A DNA stretch of 30,057 bases, taken from a virus. The stretch's first letter is position 1. Each line of letters opens with the position of its first letter. Of the stretch, positions 22,553 to 29,594 are shown piece by piece. The position numbers and the translations under genes are program-made. The stretch is taken from positions 1 to 30,057 of IMG/VR virus record IMGVR_UViG_3300048686_000134. One strand, 5' to 3'. The notes under the pieces are model-generated. The model worked only from the letters and a program-made list of their open reading frames with translations, was not told the origin of the DNA and made no database searches.

Positions 22553-23250
22553 GATCCAGTCTCCCTATAAAATTCTGCTTTATGAAATTTATCTGAATAA
22601 TCAAGCATCGTTACTAAAGAGTATTTAGTTCCCTTTCCTACTGGCATAGCTCTATGAGGATACATAAAATTAGATGGAAATATAAATAGATCACCAGCCT
22701 CTGGCTTAATCATTAAATTTTGAAGTCTAAAATATAGCTCTCCGCCACTATAATCATCATTTAAATATGCAACTAAAGATACCGTGCAGTTATATGAGTA
22801 TCCATGATCCGCATGTTCTTGAAAGTGCTGATTTGGCCCGTACTTGACCAAATTCATAGCCTCCCAATACCTTAGCTCTCCAATATTATATTTTAGTGTA
22901 TAGTCTTTAACTGGTTGCAGCTGTCTATAATATAAATGATTATATAAATCATTTACAGTTTCTAATTTTGGAGACCCGTAGCTTTTCATACTTGTTGGCT
23001 TGTATTTAAAATCATAACAATCTCTATACTCTGGCATTAATACACCATAGCCAACATAGGCTGGTGTCCATTTAAAAAATTGATCAGATCCGTCAAGAAT
23101 TTTTGACATGGTATCTATAACTTCTTTACCATTTGGTATTACGTTTTTATAAACCCATATACCATTACCCAAATCTATTGATTCTGTCCATGTTTGTTCT
23201 TGAATTTGATACCATTCTTGTATTTTTTGATGCTCAATTGCTTGTTGCAT
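22549..23250 (-). CDS. 2OG-Fe(II) oxygenase, prolyl-4-hydroxylase type
   Basis: A 233-aa enzyme. Ligands are H146-x-D148 (FQEHADHG) and H199 (MYPHRAMP), with K209 (GKGTKYSLV) in the 2-oxoglutarate position. The core VAYLNDDYSGGELYFRL and IKPEAGDLFIFPSNF is canonical. The N-terminal 130 residues are helical and aromatic-rich (EWYQIQEQTW, WTPAYVGYG). It starts at ATG 23250 with GGAAAGGAA upstream. Its -10 TGATATAAT lies 21 nt before ATG, embedded in the end of the upstream gene. It is the first gene of a two-oxygenase unit. Confidence 0.88.
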   Translation of the reverse strand: MQQAIEHQKIQEWYQIQEQTWTESIDLGNGIWVYKNVIPNGKEVIDTMSKILDGSDQFFKWTPAYVGYGVLMPEYRDCYDFKYKPTSMKSYGSPKLETVNDLYNHLYYRQLQPVKDYTLKYNIGELRYWEAMNLVKYGPNQHFQEHADHGYSYNCTVSLVAYLNDDYSGGELYFRLQNLMIKPEAGDLFIFPSNFMYPHRAMPVGKGTKYSLVTMLDYSDKFHKAEFYRETGS

Positions 23251-23271
23251 TAAATTCCTTTCCAGTCACAA

Positions 23272-23280
23272 ATTATATCA
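23272..23280 (-). promoter_or_regulatory. TGATATAAT promoter overlapping a stop codon
   Basis: The minus-strand upstream gene ends ATG ATA TAA, and TGATATAAT runs through these codons. The leader to ATG 23250 is about 15 nt and carries GGAAAGGAA. Confidence 0.6.
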
Positions 23281-23881
23281 TGTTGGGTATTATCGGCATC
23301 CATTTCTGTGGATACTGACCAATTAATTTAGATGTTGTAATAATATTAAAAGATATTCCTTTATCAATTCCATAAAACTCTGTTCTTGCACCAGACTCAT
23401 ACAATACTAGTGAACCATTTTCTATATTAGTCTTTGTAGAATTTATTTTAATAAAAGCATTATCTTTACATTCTAAAATCCAATATCCACAAAAATTGGG
23501 CGCACCTATTCCACCAGAATCATACCAATAATCTTCTAAAAACTCTGTTTCATATTCTGATGTAATCCAAAACTGTGTTTTATCCGTATTTATTTCATTT
23601 ATTTTACAAAGAGAGCCTAACATTTTTGACAATTCTTTAAAACACTTATAAACACTTTGATTATAAATTTGAAAATAGTTAAATGATAGATTATTTACAC
23701 ATGACCTTTCATATAAAAATTCTGCTTTTTCTCCAGAGGTGAACAAATATATATTTTCTTTATTATTGATTACTTTTTCTATATCTGAAACTACCTCTTT
23801 TGGTGTAACATTTGAATGCTCAACATTATTAATATATTGTTTTTTATTAAAAATAATATATTTTTTATGTCTATTGTCCAT
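23273..23881 (-). CDS. Unknown protein, oxygenase-like fold but no metal ligands
   Basis: A 202-aa AT-rich gene. The C-terminal half (NFCGYWILECKDNAFIKI, IENGSLVLYESGARTEFYG, ISFNIITTSKLIG) has the strand pattern of the P4H/cupin beta-helix, including 'GSLVLYES' where active relatives have 'GDxxxFPS'. However, there is no HxD and no distal His, so the site looks dead or different. The N-terminal half is Lys/Asn-rich with no recognisable motif. It overlaps the preceding gene by 11 nt and precedes the active oxygenases. It could be a decayed paralogue or a substrate-binding partner. The fold resemblance is a visual judgement. Confidence 0.55.
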   Translation of the reverse strand: MDNRHKKYIIFNKKQYINNVEHSNVTPKEVVSDIEKVINNKENIYLFTSGEKAEFLYERSCVNNLSFNYFQIYNQSVYKCFKELSKMLGSLCKINEINTDKTQFWITSEYETEFLEDYWYDSGGIGAPNFCGYWILECKDNAFIKINSTKTNIENGSLVLYESGARTEFYGIDKGISFNIITTSKLIGQYPQKWMPIIPNMI

Positions 23882-24434
23882 TTTCTTCTCTTTCTATTTT
23901 CCCACCAATTCTGTGGTTATACCAAGTATAGGGGAAGACAACATCTCTTTGCATTTCAGTTTCAGGTAGCTGAGACCTTCCATCATTTTTTATTGCTTTT
24001 TTTTCATGTTCAAGCATTTTTACAACTTTTTGATATGCAGCTTCCATTTTACTATCTCTGTCTCCGCCAACATCCATTTCTATATTAAAGTTTCCTAAAA
24101 ATATTATTCTTGTCATTATTCCATACCATAGCCACCAACCTTTTCTTCTATGCCTGGGATTTACCCAACCACTAACTCCATAGTACATTCCAGAACCCAC
24201 TGCTGGATGCAAATATAAAGAATGTATGTCTGGATACTTATGATAAAAATAAGGAGATTCTACAATTGTTCCTTTTGGTAGATCACTATTTGCATACATG
24301 CAATATACATAAGAATAATGATTATGATCTGTTAATTTGTGAATATGCATCCAGCTTGACTCCAATTCAGTTGGATATGATTCAATATCTATTACAAGAA
24401 TATTGTTAATAATTTTTTTTATAAAATTTGTCAT
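23871..24434 (-). CDS. Unknown protein, weakly acyltransferase-like
   Basis: 187 aa. The segment SGMYYGVSGWVNPRHRRKGWWLWYG resembles the beta4-loop-helix of GNAT N-acyltransferases, where an R/Q-x-x-G-x-G/A loop binds the CoA pyrophosphate; here RRKGWW is off-consensus. The C terminus is charged (LEHEKKAIKNDGRSQLPE) and ends in FPYTWYNHRIGGK. Trp, Tyr and His are unusually frequent. It lacks an obvious SD (the stop of the Hint gene lies 7 nt before the ATG) and is probably translated by coupling. The GNAT idea is tentative; otherwise this is a hypothetical protein of the modification cluster. Confidence 0.5.
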   Translation of the reverse strand: MTNFIKKIINNILVIDIESYPTELESSWMHIHKLTDHNHYSYVYCMYANSDLPKGTIVESPYFYHKYPDIHSLYLHPAVGSGMYYGVSGWVNPRHRRKGWWLWYGIMTRIIFLGNFNIEMDVGGDRDSKMEAAYQKVVKMLEHEKKAIKNDGRSQLPETEMQRDVVFPYTWYNHRIGGKIEREENGQ

Positions 24435-24441
24435 AATAATT

Positions 24442-25401
24442 CTACTGATTTATTGGTGTAATATTTTGAATTGGATGCGAGTCATGAACTAACATATTTT
24501 CAGTAAAGAAAATATCATATGGTTCGGTATTAATACATACAACAGTATTTGGAACATTTACTTTTTCTAATAAAAATATTTCTTCAAATGTTTCAGTTTC
24601 ATAAGAATAAACTAAGTCAGTTTCAATAACTTCTTTTACATCAATAAACTTTGCCTCATTATTTCTTTTAATTAAAATATAATGAGAATCTGAAAAAAGA
24701 TCATTATTAATAACAATTGCCCAATCTGAAACTCTTTTTGCAATTCCAAAGATGCTTGTTTCCGTAAACTGAATATTTGGATTTTCACTACTCCAGTTTA
24801 ATGCCTGCGTATTTGAATTATCATTTGTTGACCAGTTTTGTGGAAAATTCTCAATGTCTGCTGACAATAAAATATCTCCAGGCTCTAAATCTCCAGCAGC
24901 AACAAGGCCATTTGGAGTTCTTATTAATGTATCTACACCAACACTTTTTGCATATGGTGGCTTAAAGTTTGGTGGAAAGTTTGGTGGAAAGAATGGTGGA
25001 AAGAATGGTGGAAAGAATGGAGGAAAGAATGGTGGGAAAAACGGTGGGAAAAACGGTGGGAAAAACGGTGGCACATAGTTATAATATGTATAGTTTACTT
25101 GTCCGTTTGGGTCTAGTGGAGTATTTTCAGCAGGAGACTGACTGATAATTATATTATTCAATGCAGAATTTGTAGTATTTGATGGTGTTTGTGTACCAGT
25201 AGTTAGTCCTCTAGCAGCAATGAGAGTATTTGCATTAGTTCGTGTCAGATTAACAACGTTTGGAGTTATAAATAGCCATCTTTTCCAGGTACCAGAAACT
25301 TTGACAAAGGCATCCACAGAACTTCTCCAGGTTCCTGAAACCTTGGCAAAAGCTCTTGAAATGCTTCTATATGATCCGCTATCTTTTACTGAACTGGGCA
25401 T
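24442..25401 (-). CDS. Hint-domain protein with FFPP tandem repeats
   Basis: 319 aa. Residues 12-42 hold two copies of the motif AFxKVSGTW. Residues 48-107 read like a PASTA-type or small beta domain (TRTNANTLIAARGLTTG). Residues 113-140 are seven exact FFPP units, then NFPP and NFKPP. Residues 153-308 form a Hint (hedgehog/intein) fold: S153-VGVDTLIRTPNG, where Cys1 is replaced by Ser; DLEPGDILLS; block-B-like H240 (SDSHYIL); VINNDLF; and an end EPYDIFFTENMLVHDS with H306, D307 in place of Asn, and S308. Hint domains cleave or splice their own backbone. It sits among tail-type genes just upstream of the oxygenases. No signal peptide is seen. Whether it is autocatalytic is unknown because two key positions deviate. 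Confidence 0.78.
   Translation of the reverse strand: MPSSVKDSGSYRSISRAFAKVSGTWRSSVDAFVKVSGTWKRWLFITPNVVNLTRTNANTLIAARGLTTGTQTPSNTTNSALNNIIISQSPAENTPLDPNGQVNYTYYNYVPPFFPPFFPPFFPPFFPPFFPPFFPPFFPPNFPPNFKPPYAKSVGVDTLIRTPNGLVAAGDLEPGDILLSADIENFPQNWSTNDNSNTQALNWSSENPNIQFTETSIFGIAKRVSDWAIVINNDLFSDSHYILIKRNNEAKFIDVKEVIETDLVYSYETETFEEIFLLEKVNVPNTVVCINTEPYDIFFTENMLVHDSHPIQNITPINQ
24955..25065 (-). repeat. 12-bp coding tandem repeat (FFPP/NFPP)
   Basis: Seven 12-bp units at 24982-25065, plus degenerate NFPP/NFKPP units down to 24955. Plus-strand units fall into two adjacent subtypes, ggtgggaaaaac and ggtggaaagaat, which suggests stepwise expansion of local blocks. Each unit encodes Phe-Phe-Pro-Pro, so the repeat keeps the reading frame. 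Confidence 0.9.
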
Positions 25402-25403
25402 AA

Positions 25404-26078
25404 TTACACATACTTAATCCATATGTCACCATCATTACCACCAGTTGGATCTGAGGTTGATGCAGTAATATTCCTTACTCTCGCACTCAGTGGTTGTGCT
25501 CCAGCTAGTGTAATAGATGTTGCATTAGATATTGTACCACCAGTAATGGGCACATATGTTGCTGATGCAGAAGCAATAGTAAGATAAGCTGCTAGTTCTG
25601 TACCAATTGTCTGTGTTGTTAAAAAGTTTGAAAAAACAAATGGATCAGTCATTACCTGATCTTTATCTACCCAAACTACACCGTGTGCAGAAGCACCTCC
25701 AACGCTGGGCATATTATTAGTAAGAGTTGCAGTTCCAGATTCTATAACTTGTAATGAGCTAGCATCAGAATCAATCCACATAAACCCTTCTGGAATAGAT
25801 ATGCTTGTAGACTGAACAATTAGCTCATGTGGAATATTTGGGGCAACTGTTCCACCACCAGTTGGTGTTGCTTCAATAAAGTCTATATCTTCTCTTATTT
25901 TTAAGAGGTGTCCATAAATACTTTCATCTGATGGTTCTTCACCAGTGATATAGTTTTCTTTACCATAATGATAAATTCTAAAGGCTTCTACAATATCAGC
26001 CTTATCTCCTAATTCTGCAATCAATGTATCAAACTCTATAAATGGAGAGTTCGCGGCAGTAGAAATAAGTTGTGGCAT
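25404..26078 (-). CDS. Tail/minor structural protein
   Basis: 224 aa. The first 70 residues are helical and acidic (FIEFDTLIAELGDKADIVEA and SIYGHLLKIREDIDFIEA), a typical oligomerisation or attachment segment of phage fibre-like proteins. The middle and end are Ala/Ser/Thr-rich beta sequence (TATLTNNMPSVGGASAHGVV, TIASASATYVPITGGTISN), ending TGGNDGDIWIKYV, a frequent terminal motif of tail proteins. SD AAGGTG. The promoter TGATATAAT lies 21 nt before ATG. It is followed after 2 nt by the Hint gene, so the two products are probably made together. Confidence 0.68.
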   Translation of the reverse strand: MPQLISTAANSPFIEFDTLIAELGDKADIVEAFRIYHYGKENYITGEEPSDESIYGHLLKIREDIDFIEATPTGGGTVAPNIPHELIVQSTSISIPEGFMWIDSDASSLQVIESGTATLTNNMPSVGGASAHGVVWVDKDQVMTDPFVFSNFLTTQTIGTELAAYLTIASASATYVPITGGTISNATSITLAGAQPLSARVRNITASTSDPTGGNDGDIWIKYV

Positions 26079-26099
26079 AGTCTCACATCACCTTATTTA

Positions 26100-26108
26100 A
26101 TTATATCA
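26100..26108 (-). promoter_or_regulatory. Extended -10 TGATATAAT before tail-protein/Hint unit
   Basis: Minus-strand TGATATAAT in the 38-bp gap after the small membrane-protein gene. The short leader contains AAGGTG before ATG 26078. Confidence 0.6.
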
Positions 26109-26116
26109 TTATGTTG

Positions 26117-26404
26117 TTACCAGGGGAAAAAATGTTTATATATTGCTAAACTTGCAAGAAGTGTCCACCCAATATTAAATAAAATAATAGTTGGTAGAGT
26201 TTTTACTGTTGAAGACCATATTAAGCTTATACTGGAAATAAGAGCAAATATATAGAGCCACCACCATTGATATCCAAAAAGTAGACCAGGGAAGATGATA
26301 CAGAGCTTTGTCATAAACGCCCAAAACTCTACTATATTTGCTTTATTCCAATATTCTTTTTCACGCATTGTTTTTAATGCGTCTACCCATTGAAGATTTT
26401 TCAT
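26117..26404 (-). CDS. Small multi-TM membrane protein
   Basis: 95 aa. The soluble N terminus (MKNLQWVDALKTMREKEYWNK) is followed by three closely packed hydrophobic stretches at about 27-45, 47-63 and 68-91 (IVEFWAFMTKLCIIFPGLLFG, WLYIFALISSISLIW, TIILFNIGWTLLASLAIY). No family is recognised. The start shares one base with the stop of the upstream 132-aa gene. Membrane location is clear; a holin-like or superinfection role is only a possibility. Confidence 0.65.
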   Translation of the reverse strand: MKNLQWVDALKTMREKEYWNKANIVEFWAFMTKLCIIFPGLLFGYQWWWLYIFALISSISLIWSSTVKTLPTIILFNIGWTLLASLAIYKHFFPW

Positions 26405-26802
26405 TATTTTCTTACAGGAACATAGTCTTGCTCAAAATTACTCCAAACATGAGTAACCTCGTCATTTGACATTTGTGGTGGACGCCATTCAAGAGCAACT
26501 TTGTCAAACACATATGAATCTGCCCATGGGTTATCTGGTAAAACTGGAGAAAATTGTTCTATATCAGCATAGTATCTAGAACCAATTTGAGCATTTGGAT
26601 GCATGATCGGTGTATTAAATAATATATCTATCTCCCCAGTATTTGGATCTACTATGATTTCAGACTGTGTTTGATTAACTGGTACATAGTAATATTCATC
26701 TGTTTCCGTAGGTTGTTCTTCGTCAGCTTTAAATACTTGAAAATTTTCTACTAAAAAAGAATTTTTTGATACTATTGCGTAGTCTGTTTGCTCTATTTTC
26801 AT
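26404..26802 (-). CDS. Unknown acidic protein, 132 aa
   Basis: A soluble acidic protein, MKIEQTDYAIVSKNSF onward, with Pro- and Tyr-rich sequence (TDEYYYVPVNQ, SPVLPDNPWADSYVF) and a C terminus ending FEQDYVPVRK. I do not recognise it. The texture is reminiscent of small tail-fibre assembly or attachment proteins, without a defining motif. The SD GGAG lies 6 nt before ATG. Its promoter TGATATAAT overlaps the halogenase stop codon. Confidence 0.6.
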   Translation of the reverse strand: MKIEQTDYAIVSKNSFLVENFQVFKADEEQPTETDEYYYVPVNQTQSEIIVDPNTGEIDILFNTPIMHPNAQIGSRYYADIEQFSPVLPDNPWADSYVFDKVALEWRPPQMSNDEVTHVWSNFEQDYVPVRK

Positions 26803-26817
26803 GATATCTCCAGAAAC

Positions 26818-26826
26818 ATTATATCA
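26818..26826 (-). promoter_or_regulatory. TGATATAAT promoter sharing the halogenase stop codon
   Basis: The TGA of the halogenase gene (26826-26824) is the TGA of TGATATAAT. A leader of about 9 nt with GGAG precedes ATG 26802. Confidence 0.6.
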
Positions 26827-28422
26827 TTCTTCTCCATTATAAATTTGATCTTTTAAGTATTGATAAAGAGTTGGAGATTTATCTGCTGCATCTTGCCAAA
26901 GAGCCTTGTTAATTTCCCAACGCCTTATTGTTTCATCAATAGTTCTCTTATAGTCAATTCCAAACTCATACTCAAGAGATTGAATTCTTGCATCATTGAT
27001 CATTTTAACATGCATACCAGTAGCGATGTATGGAATTCCCGCTCTAGAAAGTGGGTACTCCCATCTATCCATATAATTCATTCCAAAATCTGCATACCCA
27101 CCAGCCTTAGGAACTACATTATCCATCATATCTTTTGCAAACACTCTATCGTTTACATCTTGCCAATACTTTGTATCATTACGATGTGATAAAGCATAAT
27201 GTAGTCCTACAAATTGAGCAAATCCATAAAATAATGTCTTTGATGAAGCATTGAATATGTCTCTATCATACTGAGAAATTTTTTGCTCTCTATCAAGAAT
27301 ATCAACAAGCTTGAATAAAAATTCATGAATGCTATATAGTCCATTGCTTTCTAGTGGCTCAATAAATGCAGCAGAAAGACCAATTCCAACAACATTTTTA
27401 ACAAAGACTCTTTCGTGCATACCAACTCTAAATTGAATATCTTTAAATTCTAGGGAATCAACTTCTTCCCTAGTTCTTGGTATGACCATTCTGTCAGACA
27501 TTAAATATTGTTTGAATTCTTCCTTTGCTTGTTCTGGATCAGCATACTTATCAGAGTATACATATCCTGCTCCAAGGCGCGACCATAAAGGAATATTCCA
27601 GCACCAGCCATTTTCAATAGCAGTAGAATTTGTAAATCCCTCAAGCTCTCTTTCTTTATCCTTGTAGGGAATTCTTGTAGCCCATGCCCTATTATTTGGC
27701 AACCTATCTGCCCACGACTCAAATGGCTCATTCATTGCGCCACCAAGAAGTAGACTCTTAAATCCAGTGCAGTCTACATAAAGATCTGCGTTAATAACGT
27801 CGCCATTATCAAGTGTAAGAGACTCTATCCCTTCATCATTTACCTTAATATCCTCAACCTTACCTTGTATTAACTTTACTCCACGAGGTAGGCAGTAATT
27901 TTCTTTTAGCCATGCACCAAACTTTGTAGCATCAAAATGAAAAGCAATATCTCTATGAATATTAAAGTTTGCAAACTCTCCATTTAAATTAAGATTAAAC
28001 TTATTTCCTTCAAAAAGTGGGGTAGCAGGGAAAAGACACCTGACCATATCGTCCCAGGGAGTATCTGGATAGTAATATTTCTTATAAAACCAATCATTCA
28101 TACCAAAGTTAGTATGCTCAAGCCATGGGGCACCAAACGGGTAGTGGAAAGATTCTCCATCCTTCTCATAAAAATCAGTAAATTTAATGCTTAATTTATA
28201 TGAACCATCTGTACTTGAAAGAAAGTCTTTATCTTCTAGACCAATAAAATTTGTCCAATTTCTAATGCCACCGATTGTGCTTTCTCCTACGCCAACAATC
28301 GGAATGTCTTTTGGCTCAATTACTGTGATATCTAGGTGTGGATATGCCCGAATAAGAGATGTTGCACTCATCCATCCACCAGATCCGCCACCAACAATTA
28401 CAACTTTTTTTACTTCAAGCAT
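26824..28422 (-). CDS. Flavin-dependent tryptophan-halogenase-like enzyme
   Basis: A 532-aa enzyme using FADH2, O2 and halide to make an enzyme-held halogenating species. The FAD-binding motif is VIVGGGSGGWMSA (8-20). GVGESTI (44-50) and the probable catalytic Lys76 (GSYKLSIKF) follow, then the second FAD motif YVDCTGFKS, and the halogenase-specific W-x-W-x-I-P at 273-278 (WCWNIP). Later, SAAFIEPLESNGL matches the family's substrate/chloride-side loop. All key residues are present and length is normal (about 500-540). It is preceded by a consensus promoter (28453-28481) and GAAGGG before ATG. The substrate cannot be read from sequence: free tryptophan or indoles, a metabolite, or a peptide. 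No flavin reductase is in the window, so the host must supply FADH2. Confidence 0.93.
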   Translation of the reverse strand: MLEVKKVVIVGGGSGGWMSATSLIRAYPHLDITVIEPKDIPIVGVGESTIGGIRNWTNFIGLEDKDFLSSTDGSYKLSIKFTDFYEKDGESFHYPFGAPWLEHTNFGMNDWFYKKYYYPDTPWDDMVRCLFPATPLFEGNKFNLNLNGEFANFNIHRDIAFHFDATKFGAWLKENYCLPRGVKLIQGKVEDIKVNDEGIESLTLDNGDVINADLYVDCTGFKSLLLGGAMNEPFESWADRLPNNRAWATRIPYKDKERELEGFTNSTAIENGWCWNIPLWSRLGAGYVYSDKYADPEQAKEEFKQYLMSDRMVIPRTREEVDSLEFKDIQFRVGMHERVFVKNVVGIGLSAAFIEPLESNGLYSIHEFLFKLVDILDREQKISQYDRDIFNASSKTLFYGFAQFVGLHYALSHRNDTKYWQDVNDRVFAKDMMDNVVPKAGGYADFGMNYMDRWEYPLSRAGIPYIATGMHVKMINDARIQSLEYEFGIDYKRTIDETIRRWEINKALWQDAADKSPTLYQYLKDQIYNGEE

Positions 28423-28452
28423 ATTTTACCCTTCTTATATAAAAACAAGACA

Positions 28453-28481
28453 ATTATACACTAATAAAGATAGTGTGACAA
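28453..28481 (-). promoter_or_regulatory. Consensus promoter of halogenase gene with internal inverted repeat
   Basis: On the minus strand TTGTCA (28481-28476), a 17-bp spacer, then TATAAT (28458-28453), preceded directly by TG. A perfect 6-bp inverted repeat, ACACTA/TAGTGT (28458-28463 and 28471-28476), spans the spacer and could be an operator. The -35 begins 3 nt after the stop of the glycine-rich gene. Confidence 0.75.
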
Positions 28482-28484
28482 CTA

Positions 28485-29594
28485 TTAAAATGGTTCTGCT
28501 GGAGTTCCAGCAAATAATGAATCTAATTTGGGATGTGGAAGAACAATTACCACATTGCCATCAGTTTGATATGTGTCGGCAGAATTACTACCGAATCCAG
28601 CACCCATATTATAAATTGGATTTGTTCTTTGTCTATAAAAACCACCTGGGTTAATATATCCTGGATTTGATCCTGCTGGTCTGTCAAATGTTGAATTATA
28701 TTCTTGTACTCCTGCGATTGTTTCTGCAAAAACAATATCTGCCGCAAGAGCAGTATTGCCACCATTAGAAGATGAATTTGCATAGTGACCACTACCTCCT
28801 GAACCACCATTATAATGTGATCCAGAGTGTGTTCCACAGGCTCCACCCCACCAGCCTCCGCCGCCACCACCACTGGTACTCGTTCCTGCGTCTGCTCCTT
28901 GAAGTATTGTTCCAGCCACACCTCCAGTAGTCCATCCACTGCCACCACCAGTTTGTGATGCACGGCCTTGAGAGTGACCTATACCTCCTACCCATCCACC
29001 TCCACTTCCTGCTACACCATGGTGACTGTTTGATCCGTGACCACCTCCACCTCCACCGCCAGCAATAATAAGTGCTGAGGATTGTGACACACCAGTCGGA
29101 GGCCATACCGAAGCATTTGGACCAGCATGATTTTGTGCATTATAAAAGATTCCACTTAACCCACCACCACCTGATCCAGAACCGTGTCCACGACCTCCAC
29201 CACCATAGGCTTTGCCTCCCTGTGCAGCACCTATTGTAGAAGTATTACCAGTATTCTGTGTACCTTTTTGTCCAGTAATCAGAGTATATGGAATATCTTT
29301 TCTAAACTTTACTATTCCCCATGTATATCCACCGTAGCCACCACCATTATATGAGTTACTATAAGTAGAATAAATTCCTGCTCCTGCACCCCACATAAAG
29401 ACAAGTCCTTCAAAATTAGTTCTTGGGATAAATGTTCTTGCACCATGAGTGGTTGCAGAAACAAGAACTCCTGGCATCTGTGAAACTGGATCTACAATAT
29501 CGCTTATTGTAGAAATCTGCCTATTATATTGTGATCCATCTCTTTCAATAAGAGTGTATGAAACTCCAGGACCAGATACTTTATCAATTGCCAT
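28485..29594 (-). CDS. Glycine-rich adhesin/structural protein
   Basis: 369 aa. Residues 1-60 form an N-terminal beta segment (GVSYTLIERDGSQYNRQ). Residues 62-210 and 215-300 are extremely Gly-rich, with Trp and His (VFMWGAGAGIYST, GGGGGWWGGACG, GGSGGSGHYANSS). The end is DGNVVIVLPHPKLDSL. The plan of a strand like 'F.WGAG', Gly-rich loops, YTLITGQKG and a final 'VVIV' strand matches Gly-rich domains of phage tail-tip proteins. Such folds resemble polyglycine-II adhesin tips of T-even gp38. ATG 29594 overlaps the TAA of the upstream paralogue (TAATG); the TTG at 29603 is less likely. Probable role: receptor binding or virion surface (inference). Confidence 0.72.
   Translation of the reverse strand: MAIDKVSGPGVSYTLIERDGSQYNRQISTISDIVDPVSQMPGVLVSATTHGARTFIPRTNFEGLVFMWGAGAGIYSTYSNSYNGGGYGGYTWGIVKFRKDIPYTLITGQKGTQNTGNTSTIGAAQGGKAYGGGGRGHGSGSGGGGLSGIFYNAQNHAGPNASVWPPTGVSQSSALIIAGGGGGGGHGSNSHHGVAGSGGGWVGGIGHSQGRASQTGGGSGWTTGGVAGTILQGADAGTSTSGGGGGGWWGGACGTHSGSHYNGGSGGSGHYANSSSNGGNTALAADIVFAETIAGVQEYNSTFDRPAGSNPGYINPGGFYRQRTNPIYNMGAGFGSNSADTYQTDGNVVIVLPHPKLDSLFAGTPAEPF

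Noticed and set aside
24955-25065. Direct repeats considered as a CRISPR array
   Set aside because: Units are contiguous 12-bp in-frame codon repeats without spacers.
24854-25078. Plus-strand frame encoding a GGKNGG repeat
   Set aside because: It is the antisense of the FFPP repeat in the Hint protein, with no start signals.
28547-29106. Alternative minus-strand frames rich in Trp/Arg or Val within the Gly-rich gene
   Set aside because: Frame-shifted readings of Gly-rich codons; no SD, and the Gly-rich frame is supported by its paralogue.
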